Origin: Symsagittifera roscoffensis
Taxonomy: Eukaryota > Xenacoelomorpha > Acoela > Convolutidae
DNA: 64,000 nucleotides
Reading direction: 5' to 3'
Assembly (NCBI RefSeq): GCF_963678635.1
Contig: NC_087070.1
Coordinates: forward strand, 28,082,848 to 28,146,847
The translations under genes and the position numbers were made by a program. The notes under the pieces are model-generated. The model was not told the origin of the DNA. It was given only the letters and a program-made list of their open reading frames with translations, and searched no databases. Of this stretch, positions 30,132 through 42,218 are shown piece after piece (within the stretch, counting starts at the first letter, position 1; every line of letters starts with the position of its first letter).

Positions 30132-31379
30132 TCTGCTGCGACCATAAGTCTCGAACAAGACCTTAATAGCTTACAATTAACCAATAATAGATTAGAATTT
30201 AGACAAAACATTTACAAAATGTTATACGACAATAATTTAATCGAAATGTCTCTACGACTCAATAGATCAGAGCCAATATTCCGAACGATAACAGAACTAC
30301 CCGGAATTGGAAGAAGACCTCGAACCAGAGACGACATACGACAAAGCAGAAACTTACCATATAGTTATATGATAGTTCGGCAAAAGCCAGAACAAACTTT
30401 TGTATTTAGAATACTAATAGCAATGAATTTAGATTTTCATTTGCAAACATAAAATTTTGAAGTCAATCTTCAAAATCATTTCAGGCGCTAAACAAAATTA
30501 TTAATATACAATAACGATTGATAAAAAGATCTCAGATCGTTTTCCTAAATTCTGCAGTAATATACAAAACATGTTTGAAAAGATTTATTGAAAAATCAAA
30601 ATAAAAATTAGTAGCATGGCAATAAACGGTTAGTAATTATAAATCATCCTGTTGTTCCAGCTTCATCGCCTAAACATAACAGCATTCATAAGCTCACTAA
30701 TATCATAAAAAAACTAAATCTATTCTTTACACAAATTTAAAACATTTTAAACTTAAATTCATTTAATTTTAAAATCAGATCATCAAGGCTTATCCTTGGA
30801 TCTTAAATCATTTTCTATTTAATTAAATTTAAAACTTGATCATCAAGGCCTATCCTTGGATCAAAAAGAACAACTTTGTTCTCCCCCACCCACTTAACTA
30901 GTGTCTAACGACCTCAAACGTCGATTCACTATCCAACCCTTTCTAAAAACCCAGGACTAATAGAAATTTTTGAACAAAACTAATCATTCAAATTAGGATA
31001 AACAGTGAAGAACTTCGGTTATTCATCCTTCACTTGATCCCCCCTCTTACCAGACCCAGGATAAATCTTAAACTTAGTAAGTTTAAAATAGTATCTAACG
31101 AACTACTCGCGTTCTAATTATACCTGATTCTTGTGGATCGATTTACTATTCTCCAACCCTGAACACAATCACTACCCTTAAGTAAGATTAAGTAAGTTAA
31201 CACCTTAGCTTATACTATCCACGAGAAAGTATAAAATCATTCTTCGGAATCGATATACTTTTCTCCCCAACCCTGAACAAATAGACCCAGGTTAGGCTAA
31301 CAAAAAAAATCGTAAGGACTAACAGTTTAAGCAAATAGAAATCATTTAACAACCTTTTGCATCCGTCATCCTAAACCTT
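30132..31379 (+). promoter_or_regulatory. Retroelement 5' leader with atypical primer-binding region
   Basis: Sequence directly after the LTR is tctgctgcgaccataag, which lacks the TGG start expected for a primer complementary to a tRNA CCA end. The cgacc core is only weakly like tRNA-Arg-type sites used by some gypsy elements. The leader contains direct repeats of a gatcatcaaggc(t/c)tatccttgga phrase (~30,778 and ~30,838). It also has several (c)aaccctgaacacaa / aaccctgaacaaa phrases near 31,157 and 31,270. Short ORFs on both strands at 29,957-30,452 have no recognisable product. Confidence 0.5.
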
Positions 31380-31802
31380 ATGTCATTTAAAAACCTAGGA
31401 AATAAACAAACAATCGTTTTACACAATTGTGAAATAGATAATAAAAAATACGACCTTGTAATCACACCTCATACACAAACAGTTGGATACATTAGAACAA
31501 AACGACAAACATTAAAGAGAAAAATAATAACTAAACAAAGACAAATAACACGAAAAAGATTTTCAAAAAATTGAAACGCATTTTCAGAATCAGAAACTAA
31601 CAGTTTAGACGAACTTTATAAACTAAAAGAATCAATAGATAAAAATTGCCCAATTCACGATCAATTATATTTCTCTGACTCAGAAACAACTTCAAATTCA
31701 TCAAAAAGAGGAAAAAGAAGAATAAAAAGCAGTATAAATACAAACCAGTACAGTTATACAATTGGAATCAACCAATTAGACACATTGATAATTACATATT
31801 AA
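31380..31802 (+). pseudogene. Leader ORF before gag-pol, 140 codons with one internal TGA
   Basis: Starts ATG 31380, interrupted by TGA at 31572-31574, and ends TAA 31800-31802, 18 bases before the gag-pol ATG and in the same frame. The product would be basic in the first half (KRQTLKRKIITKQRQ). The second half has SDSE-type acidic clusters and a basic KRGKRRIKSS stretch that could be a nuclear-localisation-like signal (inference). No known family. It might be an accessory protein or a former N-terminal extension of Gag. Confidence 0.5.
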
Positions 31803-31820
31803 CAGTCATCGAACGAAAAA

Positions 31821-34800
31821 ATGAGCTCAACGCACACCCCAGGTGAAGAAAGTCCAGATGATGATGATATTTTCCCCTTTATCGTAGATGCAACCACTGA
31901 TAGAGGACAGCATATATTCTGCAAAAATTTACTCTTAAATTTGTTTGAACCCGGAATCAGTCCATGTAAAACAGAGTTCCCAGATGTAAAAATCAAAAGA
32001 CAAATTATCGATCACTATCTAAAAGATATATGTAACCTAACACAACAATACGGAATCTACTCCATAGAATTCAGCTCACCAAACCAGAATCACAGTAAAT
32101 ATATAATTCAAACAGACGACCTTGATTTAGAATTCTCAAAAGTATTCTCAGAATATATAAAAAGCATCCAATATCATAACTCACAAAGAGCAAACTCCAT
32201 ATTCACCAATGAAAATTTTGCGATAATATATAGTTATATCTCGATATTAGAAAACGAAATCCAGATACCAAATGTCTCACCGACAGAAACATCTAAACAT
32301 ATAAGAGTACGACATGAAATCACACTACTCTCTAGTTTTCTAAATATAATTAAAGAAAATTTCACGAAAGATGAAGTTTCACAACATACAAAACACGACT
32401 TACAAAAAATCTTGGCATGGTTCATAATAGATTATTTCACACATAATATTGATTTAATTTCACAAGCAAGAAAAAATTTTAGACTCCAAAACTCAAACGA
32501 TGATACTGCCATCACAGAACAATCAGACTATGTTTGGGACCCCGAATGGTCTCATCCCGCATCCATAAACTTCCCACAATCAATCTCAAGTCAAGCAATA
32601 AGTACGATATCTTATGTAAGAGATTATGTACGAGTAATACCATTAACAATTGATGCAACACCATTAAACTATAATACATTTTTACCCGATATGCAAAATA
32701 ATAGTTTAAACTCTACAGTCATACACAATGAAAACCTCAATGGAACTAGGAATCTTACTCAACAAGATATCCAGACACCATCACACTTCATAAATGAAGA
32801 AATCGTACACACAACAACTACACAACAAAGTATTTTACCAATACGTCCAAACTTAACAACACCAAGAAATACAAACCCTTCACAAACACAGGTAACATTA
32901 CAATCAACCGTTAAACCTTCGGTTGCCCCAAAATATTCACACATGGATTACCAAACATACAGACCCATGACAATACCGCCAAAAACACGCAAAACGTTCA
33001 CTAGAAACAACTTTGCAGACCATAATTATAATTACACACATCCATCAAAAACAAATTATCAACCACGAAAAAATTTTAGTAATTATACAAGATCTCGAAA
33101 CTGGGATAACCCAATGGCACCACCTAATTCAGTAAATTTCCAAACAAATTTACATCCTCCACAGGATCGTAGTGAAAACTATCCATTTTTTCAACAAAAT
33201 AAAAATAAAAAACAAACATCTTATCAAATGGATTACTTATCCTCAGATGATGATTTCTTACAACCAGATATATTTACACCCTATAATCAAGAATATCGTG
33301 GACAAGGAATACAGAAACCACATACATATAATAGAATTTTTTCTCCACAACCAATAGATACACAAAACCAACAACCAATTCAACAACAAAACCCAATTAA
33401 TACACAATCTTTTCAACCAATTCAGCAACAAAACCCAATGATTGCAAACTCGTACCAACCAGCACAAATGCAAAATGAAATACCACTCCCATATTATCTT
33501 CAACAACACGAAATAACAAGAAATCAACTTTCAAATTTTTCTCAAATGCCAAATGCAGCAGAATCATTACAAATGACGATGAATCCATACCTTATGGGTG
33601 GATCATCAATAACATCAAATAAACCTTTAATGGTATTCACAGGAACAGACCCTGAATATTCTGTAGAAGACTATTTAAATGCAGTCACAGCAAATTTGAT
33701 TTTAAATATAGGACCTGAACCAATTAATACGCCACTACATCAAAACTGGATACATCGACGCACAGCGTTAAAACAATCAACTCTAGATGGCGCAGCCCAA
33801 AAATGGTTTTCAGTATTGCCTATAGAAATAAAATCAAATTGGAAAAGGTTTACACAAGAATTTTCAAAAATGTTTGACTCCGAAAGAAACAAACAACAAC
33901 AAAGAGTTTTATGTAATGAAATTCGCAGATTACCAAACGAAACCATCAAGCAATTAGCAGTACGAATCGAAACACTAGTTCGAAAAGCATATTCATTAAA
34001 TACACATGACTATAAAAACACAAAGATGACAGAAATCTTAATGATGACCTTAACACCACAATTAAGGAAAATAGCAATAAAAAAGAGAGCATCCCATCCT
34101 TCGTCAATTCGAGAACCCGATTTAGATTTTCGAAAACTAGTAGACAAACTAGAACAAGCAGAAATCACAATGAAACTCGAAGAAACGGAAAATCTGAAAT
34201 TACAATACGTTAACAGAATTGAAACAGCTTCCACAAATATAAACAATATACAGGAATCAGATACAGACCTCGTTGAAAAAATCACTGAAATACTCAATAT
34301 TTACGAAAAACACCCAAACTTTAAAGGCAAACCATCTTTCAAAAAATGGTATAATTATTGCCGACGATACGGACATAGTATTTCTGAATGTAGACAAAAA
34401 CAGCAAGACAATCAAAATAAACCTCAAAAATATAAAGAACCAAATAAATCATTCTACCAATACATGAAAAAAGATCAAAATCTACCGAACAAAACAGTCT
34501 ACAGCAACAACAGTTCAGGAAAACCACTCCCGAACAATACAAATTATACAAGAAATCAATCACCATATAACTCAAGTTATAGAGGAAGATCACCAGAACG
34601 AAGAAACACGCAAAATTCATCACAAAATCACTACAATAGACCAAATAGTCGAAATAACTGTTCCAGATCAAATTCAAATACACAACGATTTGTTTCTAGA
34701 TCTAATTCCCAATCAAGAAATAATTACTACCCAAACAATCAATCACGAAATTCATCATACAATAGGAATAGAAACTACTCCAATAATCGGAATAGAAGTT

Positions 34801-37800
34801 ATTCAAACAACCGAAACCAGAATTACCCGAACAATCAATCAAGGAATAACTCATATAATAGATCAAACTATAACAGACCAAACAATAATTACCAAAACAG
34901 ATCGCGAAATAATTCACAAAATCGACATTCAAGTTATAATAATCGTTATAGAAATTATTCCCAATCACCACACCGGAATAATAATAACTATAATAATTCT
35001 AATAATCGCCACAGAAGTAGTACACCTAAACATCAAAGACATATTAATCAAGTACAATCTAATCCAGAAACAACATCAGACCCTCCAGGTATTGATGACA
35101 CAGTAACTGATACGTTACAACTCAATCAAATAAACTGTGGATCATCAGATTCAGAAAGCGATGCAGAAAACACTCTCTCCATCAATATGATAAAAGTCGA
35201 AAATGACTATGAACCTGTTATATATGAACAACCTTTTTCATCACACATATATGAGAATCAATCAGAACTCCTTCACAATTATTATATTGAACCCGTCCAT
35301 TCCACACCGACGACACAAAAAACTAATGAAATTAACACTACAAATCAACCCAATGAGAACGAAAAAACAAAATGCTTGAATACAAATCACATCTATCAAA
35401 ACATACAAAAAGAACAACCCAAAGAAAAAATTTGGACAATACCATTTCTTTTAGAAAGTCCAAGAAGCAAAGAATTTCAACCACCAGATCTTGAAATTGA
35501 TTTTTTAATTGATTCAGGAGCAGAATCAAATATAATAAACATTCCCACATGGAATGAAATAAAAACCTCACACCCAAAGCTAACACCTCTTGAAACTTCC
35601 AGCAAACTAGCAACAGCACAAGGATCAACATTAATAAACTACGGAAAAATTCAATTATTTCTTCTCCCCACAAGAACAATGGAACAAAACAAAATTTTAA
35701 CCAAACCATTTAAACAAATATTCCATATCACTGATATTAAACACAATATCATTGGAATACCATTTATCTCTAAATATATACCAACAATCAACATCTTGAA
35801 TAGTAAAATATTAATCAAAGATAAATATACAAAAACAAAAGACACATCCCTAACATTTTTTCAAAGATTAAATAAACAACCACCATTCTTTTCAAAATTC
35901 TATCCAATAAATAACCAACAAAGAAAACACTTGAAACCACTATCAGGAAACATATACAATTTTTCAATAAAGCAAGTTCACCAATATGATAAAAAACAAA
36001 ACAAACAAAAATTTTATATGTCAGATTTTGAATTCAAACCTATTCATAAATTTTTCAAAATCACAATCTCATCAATAAAATATTTGAAAAACTCGAATTC
36101 AGATATTATTTCCTTACATGTATACAACAATACACCTTACCAAGTAACATTACCTTTAGGACTTTTAGGCTATTGCGAAACCAACGCTACAATATCACCA
36201 ATACACGAAAAAGCATATCGTGTAAATAATATACTCCAATTACTAGATATTTGCCAATCCACAATTCTTAATGAAGAATTATCTATAAATAGTATAATAA
36301 GTAACGAAAACAGAAATACGGATTATTTCACAAAAACCCCATATTTCAAACCTACATTCAACATAAGTAACTACACAGAGAGTCAACAGAAATTTTTAAC
36401 AATGTTTAATTTCCAACATTCACAAATAACACAAGACGAATTTGAAAAACTAGCAAAACAGCTAATTAAATATTCATCAGTCTATGCAACATCCAAATTT
36501 GATGTTGGCAAAATCAGCTCATCACTACATCTCCCATTAAAACCAGACGCAGTTTTCAAAAAACAAAGAGCAAGTAAAGTACCAATTCACTTACACGATA
36601 AAGTGAACAGATTACTCGACATTTTAGAACAATACAACATTATATCACCAGTAAACAAAGAGGAACAACCAAAAGGCAACACATTTATCAACCCTGTTAT
36701 CATTCTAGCCAAAGGAGAACCATTAAAAATTGTTCTCGATGCTAGATACCTCAACTCACTAATAGATGAATCAAAGTGTAATTGGCCCATTGAACCAATA
36801 CAAGTTATTTTAACAAAAATAAACGGAAAATACTTTACCACCGCCGATATGAATAGTGCATATAATCAAATGCCATTAGATGAACAATCACGACGCTTAA
36901 CACAATTTTGTTATTGGAAACCAACAATACGAATTCAACCGCTTATTCTATGGATTATCCATAGGACCAGCAGCATTTTCAGCTTTTATGAGCAAAATTT
37001 TTCGACCACTAATACTCAAGAAAAATGCAATCACCTATTTAGACGATGTTTTTATGCAATCACAGACAAAAGAGGAAATGTTCAATGTTTTAGAACAATA
37101 TCACCAAATACTTCAGAACGAAAATCTGAAGGCCGCCCCCGATAAATCACACTTCTTTTTGACAAAAGTTAAATTCTTAGGACATAATATAGAAAGAAAA
37201 ACAATCACTCCATTGAAATCACGTATAGACGCTATTCAAAAACTCCAACCACCAACAAATAAAAAGAAAATCTAAGAATTCCTTGGAATGTTAAACTTTT
37301 TAAGCAAATATGTTTATAAAATGCAATTATATCTACGACCATTCTATAACATACTTAGACAACAAAATAATTTTGAATGGAATACAGAACATCAAGCACG
37401 ATTTGAAGAAAATAAAAAACTTCTAACTGAACAAATTTCAAACACAATTCCAGATTCAAATCAACCATTTTATGCAATGTGCGATGCTTCGAACTTTGGC
37501 ATCGGCGCAGCATTATTACAATCACATAATGGTACAAATAAAATGAACCTCATATCAGCAAATTCTCGATTATTCACTCAAGCAGAGCTACGACTCTCAA
37601 CTCTAATGAGAGAATGTACAGCCATAATATATACACTAACAGAATATGAATTTCTGATACTTGGATCAAAACATCCCACAGTTCTATTCACAGACCATAA
37701 ACCAATCATCTTTCTTTTTACACAAAAGTCTAATCCAAACCACCGAGTTTATAGATTTCAACTAATTTTAATGAAATTCCCAAACTTACATATAGTTTGG

Positions 37801-40068
37801 ACCGCAGGAAAAAATCTTGCATTACCAGACACCTTAAGTCGAAATACGCCACCTGAATTACTTACACGTAAAACCACAGTCGAAATACCCAAAAACATAA
37901 AATTATACCTTGCAGAAAATGAAACATCACCCCGATTGGAATGCAAATATGCAGTAAAAACTGACGTTGAACAATCACAAATAAATAATTTACAACATTT
38001 CCCACTTTATCTAGATTGTCAAAATAATCACTATGAAGTTGATCTACTTGGAACATCAACTTTTAAACCAATCCCATATTCACAATGGATAAAAAATAAC
38101 ACCCAACAAAAAAGAAAAAAACAACACCCGCCTAAAAAAGACCATTTTCCACTAATTGAAAAAGAAAATTTAACTGATAAAATAAACTTATCAGGACCAC
38201 AAACAAACGATTCAAAATACACAATAAATCAAGTTTTTGACCTCCATGACCCACTTGACACAATACCCTTATCTAAATTAGAAATTGAAAACATTTTTCT
38301 CCCCCCAACAGAAACAATTACAATTTCAACACTGAAACAATATCAAAACCTTGACCCAGCAATTCGACAACTGAAATCATGGCACAAATATAAAACTAAA
38401 CCTATCAAAGCAGATTCAACTATTCTAGGAAACAAAACACTCCTCCGATATTTTCGAAAATTCAATAATACAACAATTAACGAAAACACAGACCTTCTAG
38501 AATACAAACTAAATGAATCTACAGTTCCCTGTCTCCCTTTAAGTATGATTCTTATAGCTTTTAATATTTCACATACACAAAATATTAAAGGACACTCTGG
38601 ATCAGAAAAAACATATTCAAATTTTGTACAAAACTTTTATTTCCCAAATGCACCAATTTGGATAAAAGTACTATGCAATGATTGTATAGTATGTCAACTA
38701 AATAAACCTTACCCAAATCAAAAACAAATAGCACAAAAACAAGATTTTAAAGGACAAAGTTTGTACTTTAATCATCGTATCTCATTTGATACCAAAGGAC
38801 CAATTTCACCCTCATCCGAAGGAAACTCCTACATTATGTTAATTGTTGACGCATTTACACATTATGTAGCACTTAACCCAGTACCACATTGTAACGCTTA
38901 TTACGCTTACACAACACTCTATGAACACTGGATAGCAAAATTCGGACTACCAGAAATTTTAGTTACAGACAACGGTACAGAATTCATAAATAATGAAATC
39001 ATCACACTATGTCATTTATATAACATTAAACACAAACCACGTATATCTCATGCACCTTGGACAAACGGCTTAGTCGAAGGTATGAACCGTTCATTACAAG
39101 AATATCTCAGATGTATCATCAATGGAAATGATACAAGATATACCGAATGGTCAGCAGATGTAAAACTATTTCCCTTAGCATATAATTCACAAATCACGAC
39201 AACTTTAGGAATGTCACCATATGAAATGGTTTTTAACCAAAAGCCACGCAAACCAATAATGTTTACAGCAAACTCTCATAAAAACGCACAAGGTTATTGT
39301 CAACCAAATAAAGACTCAATTTGTTATAACCTACCATTACATACACACGATGAAGATCATTTTCATCACCCACAAATTCTTAAATTAGCCTCCGGTACAC
39401 ACACCGAATGGATTTTAAACAGAGATAAAAAACACAATGAAATTTACCAAAAGGTAACAAAAAAGTTGTTACAAAGGCAAAATATTAATGAACAAATAAA
39501 TTCACGCTTTACACCAGCCTCCGATTTAAAAATTGGAACATTTGTTTTAATATCCAATTTTAATACTCAAAAAGGAATTTCAAAAAAGTTACAACCCCTT
39601 CGTAAAGGACCATACCAAATAATTGCAAAACCCACTGATGTCACATATAAAATCACCGACTCAGACAAAAAAGAAATCGTTCAACACCGAAATAACCTAT
39701 TACCTTATTATCCAAAAGAATACGCACTCCGCGAACTAACTCAATTATATTCTTTTACAGGTTTAAAAGTTATTCAAAATGACCCACATACGGAAAACAT
39801 AACAAAGGAACAAAATGATATTCACCTCGGAAATCAAAATACAAAATCAGTCACCACAAAAAACAATACAAAATATCTAGATCAAAATACATCTCAAAAA
39901 GAAAGAAAAAATAGAAAAATGACAGAACAAATAATACCCCAAGAACAAATCGACAAATCAGATCATAGAGAGTCTTCACGACTTAGAAATCAACCACGTA
40001 AAAATTATAAATTATTCATCCCACAATCTAAAATATTAAAGAAAAATGAATTTCAAAAACAACTTTAA
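31821..40068 (+). pseudogene. gag-pol: Gag-Pol polyprotein, single frame, broken in RT
   Basis: ATG at 31821 (context gaaaaaatgagc). Gag core of retrotransposon-gag type at ~33,640-34,170. A zinc knuckle at ~34,346-34,396 has C, H and C, but the first Cys position is Tyr (YNYCRRYGHSISEC). An Asn/Arg/Ser-rich basic tract follows to ~35,035. Protease DSGA is at 35,511-35,522. RT has YLDD at 37,036-37,047. RNase H acidic residues are at 37,483, 37,612 and 37,693. Integrase has an HHCC region (38,565-38,700), then D at ~38,785, D at 38,968 and E at 39,076 (35 residues between the last two), then a GPY-type module. No gag/pol frameshift exists: gag and pol share one frame. The frame changes within RT at a T-run near 36,906-36,909, and a TAA interrupts at 37,273-37,275. 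Ends TAA at 40,068. Confidence 0.93.
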
Positions 40069-40660
40069 TTCTACATTTAATAATCTTTGCACCTCTGAAA
40101 CATTTTACACTTTCAATTCTCAAGATAACATGCTGACAAACACGCAGCGATTTTAGTTCAAAATTACCCAATAGGATTCATCCAATCCGTCACCTTCTAT
40201 AACTTTAACACAAACCAACTAGACGAAAAATGTTAAACTCCAGGCATATCTATAACTATAACTCTACGACCTCCAGGTCAAAAATAAGCAAACCACTCCA
40301 ACTTGACAACTAAAATAAATATCACCATAATATCATAACCCTCCCTTATCTAATAAACCAAAGATCAACAATATTTCCCCAACTCAGACCTCAAATATCC
40401 CCCAAACAAATATGTTAAATTAGCCTAAAGTAAAAGAACCACCATTTTATTTAGCCTAAAGTATAAAAATCTCAAAAATACCCCAGATCATTTGACAAAT
40501 GAAAATAAAGACAAAGAAGACCTCCCGATCACCATAAAAATTGCCCCCAACAATTTTTTACAAACTCAACCCACTTGTCAAAAAACTAATAAATAATCCG
40601 ACCACACTTGAAAATTGCCCCAAACAACAAAAAATATTCGATCACGAAGCCATTTCTTAA
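40069..40660 (+). other. Retroelement spacer after pol
   Basis: Non-coding as far as I can see; C- and A-rich with a repeated tttagcctaaagta phrase at ~40,420 and ~40,450. It may hold splice signals for downstream messages, but none can be singled out. Confidence 0.45.
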
Positions 40661-40876
40661 ATGCTCTTCTATCAAACAGTCACTAAAATTATCACAAACC
40701 TCAAACAATTTTTTACGATACTTGAAACTTTCATAATATTTCTTTTTGATATCCTTGAATCTTTTCTAATACTCTTAATCATTTTTTGTAATATTTTTTT
40801 AATTTTCTACACTATATTTGAACTATTTCTCCAACTTTCAAAAACCCTTGATTATATCCACAGGTACGATTTATAA
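40661..40876 (+). CDS. Short hydrophobic ORF 1, 71 aa
   Basis: ATG 40661 to TAA 40876. The central 45 residues are almost entirely Phe/Ile/Leu (FIIFLFDILESFLILLIIFC), long enough for one or two membrane spans, with a short polar C-terminus. No family recognised. It lies between pol and the long ATG-less frame, and is followed 11 bases later by a second hydrophobic ORF. The T-rich composition is opposite to the A-rich gag-pol, so selection for a membrane segment is plausible, but chance cannot be excluded. Confidence 0.4.
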   Translation: MLFYQTVTKIITNLKQFFTILETFIIFLFDILESFLILLIIFCNIFLIFYTIFELFLQLSKTLDYIHRYDL

Positions 40877-40887
40877 AACTTGTCTAA

Positions 40888-41064
40888 ATGATACGAACTA
40901 TTTTCAGTAGAACCGATATTTTTCTACTATTTGTAATTTTCATAACATTTCTATCATCCCTCATTTTGACCATATGCAAATGTATAAAGAAAGCAATCAT
41001 CACATTCGCTCTAGCAACAATCCTCCTAATTCTTTTCTTAGAAGAATACTATAATAAACATTAA
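40888..41064 (+). CDS. Short hydrophobic ORF 2, 58 aa
   Basis: ATG 40888 to TAA 41064. Two hydrophobic segments (IFLLFVIFITFLSSLILTI and FALATILLILFL) flank a short CKCIKK basic loop and end in an acidic/polar tail, a layout like small viroporin-like or hairpin membrane proteins (inference). Ends 20 bases before the next open frame begins. No known family. Confidence 0.42.
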   Translation: MIRTIFSRTDIFLLFVIFITFLSSLILTICKCIKKAIITFALATILLILFLEEYYNKH

Positions 41065-41084
41065 CTTTTTCACTAAAAGAATAG

Positions 41085-42218
41085 ACCAAAAAGCTATCAA
41101 AAATTGCTACCCAAAAGTCACAAAGTCAGTCTTCACCGACATCATTCCAAGATAACCCAACAACACCTTCAACTACCCATAATCCTCAAACATCTACACG
41201 AATTTCCTTTCAAGATAACCCATACACTTTTGAAGAACGACACGCTCGTTTATCAGAACCACTAGAACCAGTTCAACGACAAGCACCTCTAAGCGAACCA
41301 ACATATAACTTATACCCAACACTACCACAAGAATTAAGTAGAATAAGAAATCCTAGTCAAAACCAAAATACAGTCGAAATAAATAGACAAATTATACATC
41401 CTCGACGAAACAGAAATTTTCAAACTCCCCGAGTTCATTTTGACATACCTCAATCCCCATCACAAAACACTCCAGAAAACCCCATTGGTACATTACCAGA
41501 AACCCCTACGCTTCTTTCACAACGTAGCACCTCAAGCCTACCATCAGATTACTTAGGTTCAACACCAACATCTGAACAAATACGTGAAAATCCCTTTAAC
41601 CCCCCAAACCAGGCATCACGACTACCATATTGGACAACACATTCATTTACACAAGGTGAATTAAATTTAGTCAATGATCCAATAGATATTTCTACGGATA
41701 CAACAACATCCTCATCACTACCAGAAACATTATCACTACCATCAACACCATCAATAAGCCAGATTTCACCACCACCTTTTAACTTAAATTTTCCAAATAA
41801 TCTCGACGCCAGATATCGAGAACAATCATCATTAAATATCCCTTTAAGACTAGATTGGAATACATTTACAGCCCCTCCACCATTATTTGGACAACATCCA
41901 GAAAGTAATCGCCTTCACAACTGGGCACTTAATAGATTACAATACCGACAAGACATTCACGACGATATCCGTGAACACAATATCCAAATACTCCAACAAA
42001 ACAGTTTACAATTAAAGTTTGAAATCACAGTTAAATTAAACAACATTACTCAACATCCCTACCCATTAAACCCACCAAACATAACAGCTCAATCACTACC
42101 ACCACCATTTATAACCACTGAAGTAATATATAAATACGACAGATATACCAAAAAGACAATTGGTTATATCACATTTTATAACCCATACTCAGGATTATCC
42201 TACACATGTATATTCTAA
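41085..42218 (+). CDS. Long open frame without ATG, 377 codons, Pro/Ser/Thr-rich
   Basis: The frame opens after TAG 41082-41084 and runs to TAA 42216-42218 with no ATG codon anywhere in it, overlapping the env ATG by 13 bases. The first 250 codons are Pro/Ser/Thr/Gln-rich and probably disordered. The last ~110 are better folded in composition, with LKFEITVKLNN and VIYKYDRYTKK. An open frame of this length in A-rich DNA is unlikely by chance. Translation would need splicing from an upstream start (for instance the leader ATGs) or a non-AUG start. Splice acceptor-like sites occur at ~40,863 (tatccacag) and ~40,909 (attttcag). No known family. Confidence 0.6.
   Translation, partial: TKKLSKIATQKSQSQSSPTSFQDNPTTPSTTHNPQTSTRISFQDNPYTFEERHARLSEPLEPVQRQAPLSEPTYNLYPTLPQELSRIRNPSQNQNTVEINRQIIHPRRNRNFQTPRVHFDIPQSPSQNTPENPIGTLPETPTLLSQRSTSSLPSDYLGSTPTSEQIRENPFNPPNQASRLPYWTTHSFTQGELNLVNDPIDISTDTTTSSSLPETLSLPSTPSISQISPPPFNLNFPNNLDARYREQSSLNIPLRLDWNTFTAPPPLFGQHPESNRLHNWALNRLQYRQDIHDDIREHNIQILQQNSLQLKFEITVKLNNITQHPYPLNPPNITAQSLPPPFITTEVIYKYDRYTKKTIGYITFYNPYSGLSYTCIF

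Noticed and set aside
34690-35106. 138-codon ORF rich in Ile/Thr in another frame of gag
   Set aside because: It is a shadow of the Asn/Arg/Ser-rich repeats of the gag frame.
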